From Cryobacterium sp. PH29-G1 (GTDB taxonomy: Bacteria; Actinomycetota; Actinomycetes; Actinomycetales; Microbacteriaceae), in the NCBI RefSeq assembly GCF_030063365.1, contig NZ_JASISY010000001.1:372001-436000 (forward strand): a stretch of 64,000 bases of DNA, in the 5' to 3' direction. A model generated the notes under the pieces. That model was not told the DNA's origin. It saw only the letters and a program-made list of their open reading frames with translations, and made no database searches. Of the stretch, positions 25,672 to 35,383 are shown piece after piece (position 1 is the stretch's first letter; each line of letters starts with the position of its first letter). Position numbers and translations under genes: made by a program.

Positions 25672-26151
25672 CTAGGCGACGCCGTGGTCGCGCAACTCAC
25701 GCAGCACGAGCGCGGTGGCCAGGGCAGCGGATGCCGCCTCCTCGCCCTTGTCCTCCTTCGAACCGGGTAGACCGGCCCGGTCGAGCCCCTGCTGTTCGTC
25801 GTCGAGCGTCAGCACGCCAAAGCCCACCGGCTTGCCGGTATCGAGCGCCACGCGGGTGAGGCCATCCGTTGCCGCATTCGACACGAACTCGAAGTGGGGG
25901 GTGCCGCCGCGAATGATCACGCCGAGGGCGACGACCGCGTCGGCTCCGCTCTCGAGCGCGACCTTGCAGGCAACGGGCAGTTCGAAACTGCCCGGCACGC
26001 GCACCACCGAGAACTCGGCGTTGCTGGCCTCGAGCACCCGGGTGGCACCGGCGATGAGGCCGTCGGTGATCACGTCGTGCCATCGGCCAGCCACGACGAC
26101 AACCCGCAGTCCGCTCCCGTCAACACTGATTACCGGTCCTGTTCCAGCCAT
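25672..26151 (-). CDS. ribH: 6,7-dimethyl-8-ribityllumazine synthase
   Basis: 159 aa, normal length. It condenses 5-amino-6-ribitylamino-uracil with dihydroxybutanone phosphate, the penultimate riboflavin step. Conserved blocks are [38 protein letters not shown] (with the catalytic His) and [14 protein letters not shown]. Its ATG shares one base with the ribBA stop codon (TAATG). It is the last biosynthetic gene of the rib operon. Confidence 0.96.
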   Translation of the reverse strand: MAGTGPVISVDGSGLRVVVVAGRWHDVITDGLIAGATRVLEASNAEFSVVRVPGSFELPVACKVALESGADAVVALGVIIRGGTPHFEFVSNAATDGLTRVALDTGKPVGFGVLTLDDEQQGLDRAGLPGSKEDKGEEAASAALATALVLRELRDHGVA

Positions 26152-27410
26152 TAGGCGATTCCGTTCATGAGCTCGATGTTGCTGATGTGGTGACCCATTC
26201 GGTCACGCTTGGTGGCGAGGTAGTTCTCGTTGAACTCGCCGATGCCGACCACGAGTGGCACCCGTTCGGTCACGGCGACGCCGTGCAGTTCGAGCTGGCG
26301 TACCTTCTCCGGGTTGTTGGTGAGCAGCCGCACCGAGTTCAAACCGAGATCGTGCAGGATGCTGGTGGCCGCACCGTAATCACGGCTGTCAACGGGCAGG
26401 CCCAGCGCCACGTTCGCGTCCAGGGTGTCGAGGCCGTCCTCCTGCAGCTCATAGGCGCGTAGCTTGTTGATCAGTCCGATGCCGCGTCCTTCCTGGCCGC
26501 GCAGGTAGACGACCACGCCGCCCTCTTCCTGAATGATGTCGAGCGAGGCGTCGAGCTGCGGTCCGCACTCGCATTTGAGCGAGCCGAAGGCTTCGCCGGT
26601 GAGGCACTCCGAGTGCACCCGCACGATGGCGCCATCAACCGGGGTGCCCGCCACGAACGCAACGTGGTCGGCGCCGGTGGAACGGTCGCGGTAGGCGCGC
26701 ACCCGAAAGGCACCGTGCCGGGTGGGGACCGTGGTCTCCACCTCGAAGTCCACGCGCGGAGCTTCGATGAGGGGGGCGATCGTCGGCAGGGTTTCATTCG
26801 GGTGCACCTCGTCGAGGTAGCTGATCAGGTCTTTGATCGTGATCACGAGCAGGCCCTCGCGCGCTCCGAGTTCGAGCAGGCCGGGCAGGCGCATCATTTC
26901 GCCGTCCTCGGCGACGATCTCGGCGATCGCCGCGACCGGTACCAGACCGGCCAGTTTCATCAGATCCACGCCGGCTTCGGTGTGGCCGGCGCGCTCGCGC
27001 ACGCCGCCATCGCGGGCGCGCAGCGGCAGAATGTGGCCGGGGCGGTGCAGGCTCGCCGGTGCCGACACGGGGTCGGCGAGTACCCGCAGGGTGTGGGCGC
27101 GATCGGCCGCGCTGATTCCGGTCGACAGCCGGTCGGCTGCGTCGACACTCACCGTGTAGTTGGTGCCGAGCGGGTCTTCATTGTTCACCACCATGACCGG
27201 CAGGTCGAGCTGGTCGGCAATCTCGTTGGTCATCGGCGCGCAGATGAAACCCGAGGAATAGCGCACGGTCCAGGCGATCCACTCCTGGGTGGCCAGCTGG
27301 GCGGAGATGATGACGTCGCCTTCGTTTTCGCGGCCTTCGTCGTCGGCGACGATGACCGGTCGGCCGAGGCGGAGGGCGTCAAGGGCGGAGGGAATATCGG
27401 CGAGGCTCAT
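26151..27410 (-). CDS. ribBA: Bifunctional DHBP synthase / GTP cyclohydrolase II
   Basis: 419 aa with both domains complete. The N-terminal RibB domain (about residues 1-200) has [19 protein letters not shown] and HTEAGVDL and makes dihydroxybutanone phosphate from ribulose 5-phosphate. The C-terminal RibA domain (about 210-419) has [20 protein letters not shown] with the three zinc Cys, and [10 protein letters not shown] with the catalytic region, and opens GTP. It overlaps ribE upstream by ATGA and ribH downstream by one base. Confidence 0.96.
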   Translation of the reverse strand: MSLADIPSALDALRLGRPVIVADDEGRENEGDVIISAQLATQEWIAWTVRYSSGFICAPMTNEIADQLDLPVMVVNNEDPLGTNYTVSVDAADRLSTGISAADRAHTLRVLADPVSAPASLHRPGHILPLRARDGGVRERAGHTEAGVDLMKLAGLVPVAAIAEIVAEDGEMMRLPGLLELGAREGLLVITIKDLISYLDEVHPNETLPTIAPLIEAPRVDFEVETTVPTRHGAFRVRAYRDRSTGADHVAFVAGTPVDGAIVRVHSECLTGEAFGSLKCECGPQLDASLDIIQEEGGVVVYLRGQEGRGIGLINKLRAYELQEDGLDTLDANVALGLPVDSRDYGAATSILHDLGLNSVRLLTNNPEKVRQLELHGVAVTERVPLVVGIGEFNENYLATKRDRMGHHISNIELMNGIA

Positions 27411-28084
27411 GATGCGCTCCTAGGTGCGGTTGTCTGCTGGGGTGTGCTGGCGGTTAACGGTTCAGGGGGAGTTGCGGCGGCAGAAAGTGCCAGCATCCGT
27501 TCAACGTGGCGAGCCAGAATATCGGTCTCAATGTTGACCCGGTCGCCCACGACTGCCTCGCCGAGGGTGGTGGCGGTCAGGGTTTCGGGAATGAGCGATA
27601 CCTCGAACCACTGGTTGGCTTCGGTGGCCGGGCTGATGTCGCTCACGGTGAGGGAGACACCGTCGATGGCGATCGATCCCTTGTCGACGACGAGCGGCGC
27701 CAGGTCGGCGCCCAGGCTGAATCGAAGCACCCGCCAGGCCTCACCCGGGCGGATCGCGAGCACGGTGCTGGTACCGTCGATGTGCCCCTGCACGATGTGA
27801 CCGCCGAGGCGATCGCCCACGAGGGCGGCGCGTTCGAGGTTGACCGGGGAGCCGACCCGGGCGTCGGACAGCGTCGACATGCGCAGGGTCTGTGCCATCA
27901 CGTCGGCGGTAAAGGTCTCGGGGGTACGCTCCACCACGGTGAGGCACACGCCCCCCACGGCGATGGAGTCGCCGTGACCGGCACCCGCGACGACCAGCGG
28001 GCCTCGAATGGTGAGGCGAGCGGCATCCTGGCTCAGGTCGATGCGCTCGATCTGGCCGAGCTCCTCGATGATTCCGGTAAACAT
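27407..28084 (-). CDS. ribE: Riboflavin synthase alpha chain
   Basis: 225 aa in two lumazine-binding repeats: MFTGIIEELG with SIAVGGVCLTV in the first and GHIVQGHIDGT with SIAIDGVSLTV in the second. It dismutates two lumazines to riboflavin. The last 20 residues are Thr/Pro/Ala-rich and not conserved. ATG 28084 lies 8 bp after the ribD stop, and the gene overlaps ribBA by 4 bp. Confidence 0.95.
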   Translation of the reverse strand: MFTGIIEELGQIERIDLSQDAARLTIRGPLVVAGAGHGDSIAVGGVCLTVVERTPETFTADVMAQTLRMSTLSDARVGSPVNLERAALVGDRLGGHIVQGHIDGTSTVLAIRPGEAWRVLRFSLGADLAPLVVDKGSIAIDGVSLTVSDISPATEANQWFEVSLIPETLTATTLGEAVVGDRVNIETDILARHVERMLALSAAATPPEPLTASTPQQTTAPRSAS

Positions 28085-28092
28085 GCGTGTCC

Positions 28093-29148
28093 TTAGATCG
28101 AAGCGGGTTGGGGCCGGGCGACGATGAGAACGTCGTCGCCGAGCCGGTCGAGGGAATGAATGGAGAGGCGGCGCTGCCGGTCGATGGCGGTCACACCAAT
28201 GTCGCCGAGGGCGAGCTGCGGTCCGCCGATCAGCGTCGGCGCGAGATAGATCAGGTATTCGTCGACCAACCCGGCCGCGACGAAGGCGCTCGCCACGGTC
28301 GGCCCGCCCTCGATGAACACGGTGCGCAGGCCACGGCCGTGTAGATCGGCCAGCACGCCCGGCAAGTCCTGACCGTCGAAAAACAGTGGCTGCTCGGGGT
28401 GGTCGAACAGGGCAGCGGATGCCGGCACCGCACGACGGCCGACCACCACGGGTACCGGCTGTTCGGTGAGCAGGCTGCCGGCTTCGTCGCGTGCGGTCAG
28501 CGCCGGGTCGTCGGCGAGCACGGTGCCGGTTCCCACCAGAATGGTGTCGCTGGCGGCGCGACGCCGATGCACGTCGAGGCGGGCCGCCGCGCCGGTGATC
28601 CACCGGCTCGAGCCGTCGGCCGCGGCCGCACGGCCGTCGAGGCTCGAAGCCCACTTGAGCGTGACGAACGGGCGGCGGAGGCGCGCGGCGACCAGCCAGT
28701 CGCCGAGAAATGCCTCGCCCGTTTCGGCGAGCAGGCCGCCCCGTACGTCGATGCCGGCGGCACGGAGCCGGTCGGCCCCGCCGCAGGACTGCGGGCCGGG
28801 GTCGGTCACGGAATACACGACTCGGGTGACGCCGGCCTCGATCAGAGCGTCGGAGCAGGGTCCGGTACGGCCGACATGATTGCACGGTTCGAGCGTGACG
28901 ATGGTGGTGCTGCCGCGTGCGGCGCCCGGGGCGAGCTTCGACAGGGCATCGACCTCGGCGTGCGGCGTTCCGGCGCCGCGATGCCAGCCCTCGGCGAGGG
29001 TGTCGCCGGCCGCGTTCACGATGACGCAGCCGACTTGCGGATTCACCCCGGTCGCCGGGCCGCGCGATGCGAGTTCCAGAGCGCGCAGCATGGCCGTGTG
29101 CAGGGCGGGGCTCTGCACACCGGTGTCGGCGTCTGCGTTCGTGGTCAT
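28093..29148 (-). CDS. ribD: Bifunctional riboflavin deaminase/reductase
   Basis: 351 aa. The N-terminal cytidine-deaminase-like domain has HAEVDAL, with EPCNHVGRTGPCSDALI supplying the zinc Cys. The C-terminal reductase domain begins near RPFVTLKWASSLDGR and includes FIEGGPTVASAF. It performs the second and third steps after GTP ring opening. GAGGGCGGG lies immediately before the ATG. It is the first gene after the FMN riboswitch. Confidence 0.95.
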   Translation of the reverse strand: MTTNADADTGVQSPALHTAMLRALELASRGPATGVNPQVGCVIVNAAGDTLAEGWHRGAGTPHAEVDALSKLAPGAARGSTTIVTLEPCNHVGRTGPCSDALIEAGVTRVVYSVTDPGPQSCGGADRLRAAGIDVRGGLLAETGEAFLGDWLVAARLRRPFVTLKWASSLDGRAAAADGSSRWITGAAARLDVHRRRAASDTILVGTGTVLADDPALTARDEAGSLLTEQPVPVVVGRRAVPASAALFDHPEQPLFFDGQDLPGVLADLHGRGLRTVFIEGGPTVASAFVAAGLVDEYLIYLAPTLIGGPQLALGDIGVTAIDRQRRLSIHSLDRLGDDVLIVARPQPASI

Positions 29149-29239
29149 CCCGCCCTCATCCGTGTCGGACGAGCTCCGGGGGTATGGGAATGCGTTTCCA
29201 CGCGAAATCCCGTCGGTCGACCATAGGGGCCAACCGACT

Positions 29240-29382
29240 CGTGCGCCTCCCGTCCGGACTTTAACCGTCGGTGCTGGAGTTTCACCAGCTCAACCGTTTG
29301 GCCCCGCACAGTTTCTTACGGGACTAACGGGTCGCGGACTTTAACCGCCGGTTCGGAATTACACCGACCCCGGAGCACGTGT
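29240..29382 (-). ncRNA. FMN riboswitch (RFN element)
   Basis: On the minus strand the leader of ribD contains the characteristic blocks in order: GGGGTCGGTGTAATTCCG, then ACCGGCGGTTAAAGTCCGCG, and further on ACCGACGGTTAAAGTCCGG. The closing P1 stem can form between GTGCTCC near the 5' end and GGAGGCGCAC at the 3' end. About 90 nt separate it from the ribD start. No U-rich terminator is obvious, so translational or Rho-dependent control is likely. The rest of the gap to 29464 holds only an AT-rich stretch (CTATAACTAG on the minus strand) that may be the promoter. Confidence 0.93.
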
Positions 29383-29464
29383 ACTGCAAGTTCTACTTCT
29401 AGTTATAGTGCAACAGCCTGCATGCCGTGTTATTCCCGCCCGGATCCGTCGTTTTGGGATGAGG

Positions 29465-30439
29465 TCAGGGGGCCTCGATCAGGACTCGGGCGGTACTCTC
29501 ATCGACGAACAGGTCGGTGATGAGCTGCGCGGCCAGGGCTCCGCGCAGGCTGGCCAGTTTGGAACGGCCCGCCACGACGCAGATGCGCCGCGGCGTGCGG
29601 CGCAGCACCGTGAAATCCGGCCCGGTGGAGCGTGCGTTCAAGGCGATCCGGTCGGCCGAACCGTCGGCACGGTAGAACACGGTAGCCACGTCGCCGACCA
29701 CTCCGGCGGCGCTGAGCGCATCGAATTCGGCCTGTTCCAGGTAACCGCCGGCATAGACACGGCTGATCACACCCGAAAACGGCGAGCCCAGGCCGAAGAG
29801 GGCAATGTCCATGATGGCTTGCATCTCGAGCAGCCGGCTGATGCTGCGCTCCCGCCACAACGCCTGCTTGGTCGCCGGATCGTCGAAGAACGCCGGCACC
29901 GGAAACTGCTGCACGTGCGCGCCGAACGCCGTACCGAAGCGTCCGAGGATTTCACTGGCATAGCCGAGCCCGGTCGTGCGCATGTTTCCGGCACCGTTGA
30001 GCTGCACGATCTGCGAATTGTGCGTCTGTTTCGGGGTGACATGCCGGCTGATCGCATTCATGGTGGAACCCCACGCGATGCCCATGGTCATGTTGGAGTC
30101 GAAATACTGACCGAGAATTCGTGCAACCGAGAGCGCGACGCGCTCGAGCCGATCGACATCGCTTGCGCTGTCGGGAACGGGAACCACGTGGGCGGTGATC
30201 TGAAATCGCGCCTCGATTTGCTGCTCGAGATGGCTCGGGGCGTCGAGGGGTGACCTGATCTGGATGTCGACCAGGCCGGTCTCGCGGGCGTGACTGAGCA
30301 GGCGCGAGACCGAGGATCGGGAGGTATGCAACTCGTGGGCGATGGCATCCATGGTGAGGTCCTGCATGTAGTACAGGTGCGCCGCGGTGAGCGCGTCACG
30401 GTTGCGGTCGGACTGTACAGAATCGATATCGAAGGTCAC
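29465..30439 (-). CDS. SorC/DeoR-type sugar-binding transcriptional regulator
   Basis: 324 aa. The N-terminal helix-turn-helix (AAHLYYMQDLTMDAIAHELH then SRSSVSRLLSHARETGLVDI) is followed by a SorC effector domain with MTMGIAWGST, VQLNGAG and FGLGSPF. The second GTG at 30439 is chosen because AAGGAG lies 5 nt before it; the first GTG at 30454 would place that site inside the gene. It is divergent from glpD across 126 bp, so regulation of the glycerol genes by a phosphorylated C3 effector is the natural inference. Confidence 0.87.
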   Translation of the reverse strand: MTFDIDSVQSDRNRDALTAAHLYYMQDLTMDAIAHELHTSRSSVSRLLSHARETGLVDIQIRSPLDAPSHLEQQIEARFQITAHVVPVPDSASDVDRLERVALSVARILGQYFDSNMTMGIAWGSTMNAISRHVTPKQTHNSQIVQLNGAGNMRTTGLGYASEILGRFGTAFGAHVQQFPVPAFFDDPATKQALWRERSISRLLEMQAIMDIALFGLGSPFSGVISRVYAGGYLEQAEFDALSAAGVVGDVATVFYRADGSADRIALNARSTGPDFTVLRRTPRRICVVAGRSKLASLRGALAAQLITDLFVDESTARVLIEAP

Positions 30440-30565
30440 GGCGGCTCCTTGCACGTATGTTCAATCCAGTTGAGAAATTGTGTCGAACTGTCAGACTGAA
30501 TCTATTCATATGGCGTGCCCCGCGCAATTCGAGCCAGGGCAAGCCCCGAGACAGAGGTGACAACA

Positions 30566-32308
30566 ATGTCGTTCTTAAACTCACAGACTTCGACCGCGAT
30601 CTCCGATCGCCCCCGCGCCCAGGTGCTCATCATCGGCGCCGGCATCAATGGCATTGCCACCTTCCGCGATCTGGCGCTGCAGGGCGTCGACGTGGTCATC
30701 GTCGAGAAGAACGACTACGTCTCCGGCGCCTCATCGGCCAGTTCGCACATGATCCACGGTGGGGTGCGCTACCTCGAAAACGGAGAATTCCGCCTGGTTA
30801 AAGAGTCGGTCGAGGAGCGCAACGGTCTGCTCAAGATCGCGCCACACTACGTCAAGCCGCTGCAGACGACCATTCCCATCTTCTCCACGTTCTCCGGTGT
30901 GATGGCCGCCCCACTGCGCTTTCTCACCCATAAGCAGGGCAAGAAGCACGTAGAGCGCGGCGCCCTGCTCATCAAAATGGGCATGATGATCTACGACGCC
31001 TTCTCCCGCGACGGTGGAACGGTGCCCCGCCACGAGTTCAAGGGCCGCAAGAAAGCGCTCGCCGCCCTGCCCCTGTTGAACCCCAGCCTCAAGTACACGG
31101 CCACCTACTACGACGCCGCCATGCACGACCCGGAACGCCTCGCCCTCGACGTACTGCGCGACGGACTGGAGGCCGGAGTGCACGCTCGCGCCGCCAATTA
31201 CGTTGAAGCTGCGGGGATGAACGAGGATGGCGTGCTGCTGCGCAACACCATCACCGGCGAAGAGTTCACCTTCCAAGCGGATGTCGTCGTCAACACGAGT
31301 GGGCCGTGGACCGACCTGACCAATGACGCCCTCGGCCAGCCGAGCACCTTCATGGGCGGCACCAAGGGGTCCCACATCGTTCTGGACAGCCCGGAGCTGC
31401 TCGCGGCGACCGGTGGCCGTGAGATCTTCTTCGAGCACGAAGACGGTCGAATCGTGCTGATCTACCCGCTGAAGGGCCGCGTTCTGGTCGGCACGACCGA
31501 CCTTGAGCACGACATGACGAAGCCGATCCGGTGCACCGAGCACGAAATCGATTACTTCTTCGACCTGGTCGCGCACGTATTCCCAACCGTCCCGGTCGAT
31601 CGGTCAAACATCGTCTTCCGCTTTGCCGGCGTGCGCCCCCTGCCGCGCCACGACGAGGAGGCCCCCGGTTTCGTCTCCCGCGACTACCGCATTGAGTCGC
31701 GGCCGCTGCCGCGCACGAACGCAGTCGACGGCACCCTGCTCAGCCTCGTCGGCGGCAAATGGACCACGTTCCGCGCGCTGGCCGAGAACCTGAGCACCGA
31801 CATCCTCAAGCTGCTCGGCCTGCCGCGGACCGTCTCCACCGAGGGCCTCGCTATCGGCGGCGGTCGTGACTTCCCGGCGACGCCGGCCGCCCATCTGGTC
31901 TGGGTTACGGCCCACGGCGATGAGGTCGGTGTCGAGCGTGCGGGCGCCCTACTGGCCCGCTATGGCACCCGCGCGAGTGAGGTCATCGACTTTCTGACCG
32001 ACCCCTCCGCAGCAGCGGATGCCCCCCTCCAACACAATCCTGCCTACACGCGGCGTGAGATCGAATTCCTGGCTTCCACCGAGAGCGTGGTCCGGTTGAT
32101 CGACGTGCTCCTGCGTCGCACCAGCATGGCTTTCGTCGGTGCGGTGACCGCGTCGCTGATCGAGGAATTGGCGCAGATTGTCGCCCCCGTTCTCGGTTGG
32201 GATGCCGGTCGGCGGGCCGAGGAGATCGCGCTGGCTCGCGACATCCTCCGCGACGCACACGGGGTCACCCTCGCGGCTGCGGGCCAGGGTTCCGTTCTGG
32301 TCGCTTAG
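30566..32308 (+). CDS. glpD: Aerobic glycerol-3-phosphate dehydrogenase, FAD-dependent
   Basis: 580 aa. The FAD-binding GAGINGIATFRDLALQG follows a 20-residue N-terminus, and SSHMIHGGVRYLENGEFRLVKE is the family block. The C-terminal domain (ALL ARYG region onward) is the usual DAO_C extension. It oxidises sn-glycerol 3-phosphate to dihydroxyacetone phosphate and passes electrons to quinone at the membrane. ATG 30566 with AGGTG upstream is favoured over the frame's earlier starts. The order glpD-glpF-glpK completes the glycerol pathway. Confidence 0.94.
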   Translation: MSFLNSQTSTAISDRPRAQVLIIGAGINGIATFRDLALQGVDVVIVEKNDYVSGASSASSHMIHGGVRYLENGEFRLVKESVEERNGLLKIAPHYVKPLQTTIPIFSTFSGVMAAPLRFLTHKQGKKHVERGALLIKMGMMIYDAFSRDGGTVPRHEFKGRKKALAALPLLNPSLKYTATYYDAAMHDPERLALDVLRDGLEAGVHARAANYVEAAGMNEDGVLLRNTITGEEFTFQADVVVNTSGPWTDLTNDALGQPSTFMGGTKGSHIVLDSPELLAATGGREIFFEHEDGRIVLIYPLKGRVLVGTTDLEHDMTKPIRCTEHEIDYFFDLVAHVFPTVPVDRSNIVFRFAGVRPLPRHDEEAPGFVSRDYRIESRPLPRTNAVDGTLLSLVGGKWTTFRALAENLSTDILKLLGLPRTVSTEGLAIGGGRDFPATPAAHLVWVTAHGDEVGVERAGALLARYGTRASEVIDFLTDPSAAADAPLQHNPAYTRREIEFLASTESVVRLIDVLLRRTSMAFVGAVTASLIEELAQIVAPVLGWDAGRRAEEIALARDILRDAHGVTLAAAGQGSVLVA

Positions 32309-32346
32309 GTTCCGACCGCTGGACCCGGCTCAGGATTGCCGACAAT

Positions 32347-32362
32347 CTGCACGAACGTGCAG
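32347..32362. promoter_or_regulatory. 16-bp palindrome in the glpF leader
   Basis: CTGCACGAACGTGCAG is a perfect palindrome about 120 nt before the glpF start. Its shape suits a SorC/DeoR-type operator. The rest of the 171-bp gap holds an AT-rich GTTTTTAAAC stretch that could carry the promoter. Confidence 0.4.
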
Positions 32363-32479
32363 CGGAAACGGGCCGAATTTGAGCCGGGCGCCGATACGTT
32401 TTTAAACACACAGCACGATCGCCGCATTCGACAACAAGGTCGGTCGGTGAATAGCAGCACCCCCATCTGAAAGGTCAAT

Positions 32480-33238
32480 GTGGACAATCTCGGTGTCGTC
32501 TTTATGTCAGAGGTCGTGGGAACGGCCATCCTCGTCTTGCTGGGTTGCGGCGTGGTCGCCAACGTAGCGCTAGCGAAGAACAAGGGCTTCGGCGGCGGCT
32601 TCCTCATGGTCACCATCGGTTGGGGCCTCGCGGTCTACGCCGGTGTGGTCGCCGCTTACAACTCGGGCGCCCACCTGAACCCTGCTGTCACCCTCGGGCT
32701 CGTCGCCAGCGGCGCGACCGAATTCGGTTCCGGCGTGCCGGTCAACTTCGTATCGACCATGGCCTATATCGGGGCCCAGATGATCGGTGGCATCCTCGGT
32801 GCCGTCGTCGTCTGGCTCGCCTACAAGCAGCACTTCGACCAAGAGCCGGATGCGGCCGCCAAGCTCGGCGTCTTCTCGACCGGCCCGGCCATTCGCTCCT
32901 ACGGCTGGAACCTGGTCACCGAGATCATCGGTACCTTCGTTCTGGTCTTCGTCGTGATCGGCTTCGGCCGCAACGGCGACAGCGGCGGGCTCGCCGCGCT
33001 CGGCGCGCTGCCGGTTGCCCTGCTCGTTATCGTGATCGGTACCTCACTCGGCGGACCGACCGGTTATGCCATCAACCCGGCTCGTGACCTCGGCCCGCGC
33101 ATCGCGCACTTCTTCCTGCCGATCAAGGGCAAGGGTTCCAGCGACTGGTCCTATTCCTGGGTCCCGGTCCTCGGCCCCATCATCGGTGGCGTGCTCGCTG
33201 GAGTATCCTCCGGCGCGCTGCTTCCGATCCTGGGCTAA
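32480..33238 (+). CDS. glpF: Glycerol uptake facilitator (aquaglyceroporin)
   Basis: 252-aa MIP-family channel with six helices and two NPA half-helices: GAHLNPAVTL and YAINPARDLGPR. The Asp after the second NPA box (NPARD) is the marker of glycerol rather than water channels. The GTG at 32480 is preceded by AAAGGT; a downstream ATG at residue 9 is possible but would cut the first helix. A GGGTAC-TGAC-GTACCC hairpin (33239-33254) follows the stop before glpK. Confidence 0.94.
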   Translation: MDNLGVVFMSEVVGTAILVLLGCGVVANVALAKNKGFGGGFLMVTIGWGLAVYAGVVAAYNSGAHLNPAVTLGLVASGATEFGSGVPVNFVSTMAYIGAQMIGGILGAVVVWLAYKQHFDQEPDAAAKLGVFSTGPAIRSYGWNLVTEIIGTFVLVFVVIGFGRNGDSGGLAALGALPVALLVIVIGTSLGGPTGYAINPARDLGPRIAHFFLPIKGKGSSDWSYSWVPVLGPIIGGVLAGVSSGALLPILG

Positions 33239-33314
33239 GGGTACTGACGTACCCTGCAGCATCCGCTTTCGTTTTGAACTGAATTCTCACCTGGAACAAC
33301 AAAGGAGTTAGAAC

Positions 33315-34829
33315 ATGGCCAAGTACGTTCTCGCCATCGACCAGGGAACCACGAGCTCCCGCGCGATCATCTTTGACAAGGCCGGATCGATTATCTCGAC
33401 CGGTCAGCTTGAGCACGAACAGATTTTGCCGCAGGCCGGCTGGGTCGAGCACGACCCCAAAGAAATTTGGGACAACACCCGTGAGGCCATCGGTCAGGCG
33501 TTGTCAAAGGCAAATATCACCCGCCACGACATCGAGGCCGTCGGAATCACCAACCAGCGCGAAACCGCTGTGGTCTGGGACAAGAACACCGGTGTCCCCG
33601 TCTACAACGCCATCGTCTGGCAGGACACCCGCACCCAGGCCATCGTCGATCGCCTCGCGGCCGATGGTGGCGTCGACCGGTTCAAGAACCAGGTCGGCTT
33701 GCCCCTGGCGACGTACTTCTCCGGGACCAAGATTGTTTGGATCCTCGAAAACGTCGAGGGTGCCCGCGAGAAGGCGGATGCCGGCGACCTTCTGTTCGGC
33801 ACCACCGACTCCTGGGTGCTCTGGAACCTGACCGGCGGCACCGAGGGCGGCGTGCACGCGACCGACGTCACCAACGCGAGCCGCACCCTGTTCATGGACC
33901 TGGAAACCCTGCAGTGGGACGACGATATCCTCGCCATCTTCGACGTACCCAAGTCGATGCTGCCCGAGATCAAGTCCTCCTCCGAGGTGTACGGCACCGC
34001 GAGCGGCCACAGCCTGCTGCGCGAGGTGCCGATTGCCGGTATCCTCGGCGACCAGCAGGCGGCGACCTTCGGTCAGGCTGCCTTCGACCAGGGTGAGGCC
34101 AAAAACACCTACGGCACCGGTAACTTCTTGATCTTCAACACCGGCACCGACATCATCCATTCCAAGAACGGGCTGCTCACCACGGTGGGCTACAAGCTCG
34201 GCGATGCCCCCGTGCACTATGCGCTCGAGGGTTCAATCGCCGTCACCGGCTCGCTCGTGCAGTGGATGCGTGACCAGCTCGGCATCATCAAAAACGCCTC
34301 CGAAATTGAAGACCTCGCCAAGACGGTCTCCGACAACGGCGGCGCTTACTTCGTACCGGCCTTCTCCGGCCTGTTCGCACCGTACTGGCGGTCGGACGCC
34401 CGCGGCGCGCTCGTTGGCCTCACCCGCTACGTCAACAAGGGCCACATCGCCCGCGCGGCGCTGGAAGCCATCGCCTACCAGACCCGTGAGGTGCTCGACG
34501 CGGTCAACGCCGACTCCGGGGTTCCGCTGACCGAGCTCAAGGTTGACGGCGGTGCGACGGCGAACGATCTGCTCATGCAGTTCCAGGCCGACATCATCGG
34601 TGTGCCCGTTGTGCGTCCGGTCGTCGCCGAGACCACCGCGCTGGGCGCCGCCTACGCGGCCGGCCTCGCGGTTGGCTTTTGGAGTGGCCTCGATGACCTG
34701 CGTGCCAACTGGCAGGAAGATTCCCGCTGGGAGCCTTCCATGGATCCGGAAGAGGCCGCCCGCCTCCTCCGCAACTGGAAGAAGGCCGTCACCAAGACCC
34801 TTGACTGGGTAGACGAAGACGTGCGCTAG
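33315..34829 (+). CDS. glpK: Glycerol kinase
   Basis: 504 aa of the FGGY family, phosphorylating incoming glycerol with ATP. Conserved parts are [32 protein letters not shown] (substrate-contact Arg-Glu), NTYGTGNF and [25 protein letters not shown] precedes the ATG. It follows glpF and is closed by a strong terminator. There is no PTS-regulation His motif that I can identify with certainty. Confidence 0.96.
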   Translation: MAKYVLAIDQGTTSSRAIIFDKAGSIISTGQLEHEQILPQAGWVEHDPKEIWDNTREAIGQALSKANITRHDIEAVGITNQRETAVVWDKNTGVPVYNAIVWQDTRTQAIVDRLAADGGVDRFKNQVGLPLATYFSGTKIVWILENVEGAREKADAGDLLFGTTDSWVLWNLTGGTEGGVHATDVTNASRTLFMDLETLQWDDDILAIFDVPKSMLPEIKSSSEVYGTASGHSLLREVPIAGILGDQQAATFGQAAFDQGEAKNTYGTGNFLIFNTGTDIIHSKNGLLTTVGYKLGDAPVHYALEGSIAVTGSLVQWMRDQLGIIKNASEIEDLAKTVSDNGGAYFVPAFSGLFAPYWRSDARGALVGLTRYVNKGHIARAALEAIAYQTREVLDAVNADSGVPLTELKVDGGATANDLLMQFQADIIGVPVVRPVVAETTALGAAYAAGLAVGFWSGLDDLRANWQEDSRWEPSMDPEEAARLLRNWKKAVTKTLDWVDEDVR

Positions 34830-34853
34830 TACCCCTAGTACTACCATAAGCAC

Positions 34854-34892
34854 CACAAACCCGGCGACCGTCACGCGGCCGCCGGGTTTGTG
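34854..34892 (+). terminator. Intrinsic terminator after glpK
   Basis: CACAAACCCGGCG (34854-34866) pairs perfectly with CGCCGGGTTTGTG (34880-34892) over a 13-nt loop. It lies 24 nt after the glpK stop. Confidence 0.85.
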
Positions 34893-34917
34893 CGTCCCCA
34901 ATGCACCCAGTCTCCCT

Positions 34918-35012
34918 CGCACAACTCCTGCAACTCGTCGGCTCGCGTCGAGAAATTCGCATGTCTGCGGGCCTCAATGGCTTCGGATTCAGAAAATTGC
35001 AGGAGGTGTGCG
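34918..35012 (+). repeat. Interspersed inverted-repeat element, family A, copy 2
   Basis: Left arm CGCACAACTCCTGCAA (34918-34933) and right arm TTGCAGGAGGTGTGCG (34997-35012) are complementary with G-T/A-C style differences. Distance from the first base of CTCCTGCAA to the last of TTGCAGGAG is 81 bp. The interior does not resemble the other copies. Between this and the next copy (35013-35131) I see no gene. Confidence 0.8.
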
Positions 35013-35131
35013 GCGTGAGGCCGGCCGAGCGTGCACCAGAGCCAGCATGATGGCCCACCCCTGCCCTCACACCAAGTCGCCAGCCTGCCCCGCCAACTAA
35101 GGCACGCCCCTTCGCCCCTCACCCGCCTCGT

Positions 35132-35224
35132 CCGCAACTCCTGCAATTTGCGCGTCTGCAGTCGCGGATCCGCGACTTGGCACGAAAACTTGGATCGTGT
35201 CTCCTCGATTGCAGGAGTTAGGCG
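35132..35224 (+). repeat. Interspersed inverted-repeat element, family A, copy 3
   Basis: Cores CTCCTGCAA (35138-35146) and TTGCAGGAG (35209-35217) span 80 bp. The interior contains its own 16-bp palindrome GTCGCGGATCCGCGAC, absent from the other copies. From here to 35383 there is no convincing gene. A TTTCAGGAGTTGG at about 35314 looks like a decayed right arm. Confidence 0.8.
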
Positions 35225-35383
35225 TACTAGGGCGAGTTCTGGGCGGATGAAACTGTGCAGTTTCGGTTCCGAAATCTGACGTCGAGGGTTTTGGGGGTTC
35301 TCCACAGCGCCAAGTTTCAGGAGTTGGCCCCAGATTGACTGCGGCGAGACCTGCTCGGATCCAATCGGCATCACCCTCGACGC

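Noticed and set aside
35235-35325. Possible fifth copy of repeat family A
   Set aside because: Only a right-arm-like TTTCAGGAGTTGG is visible; no matching left arm at the expected 80-bp distance.
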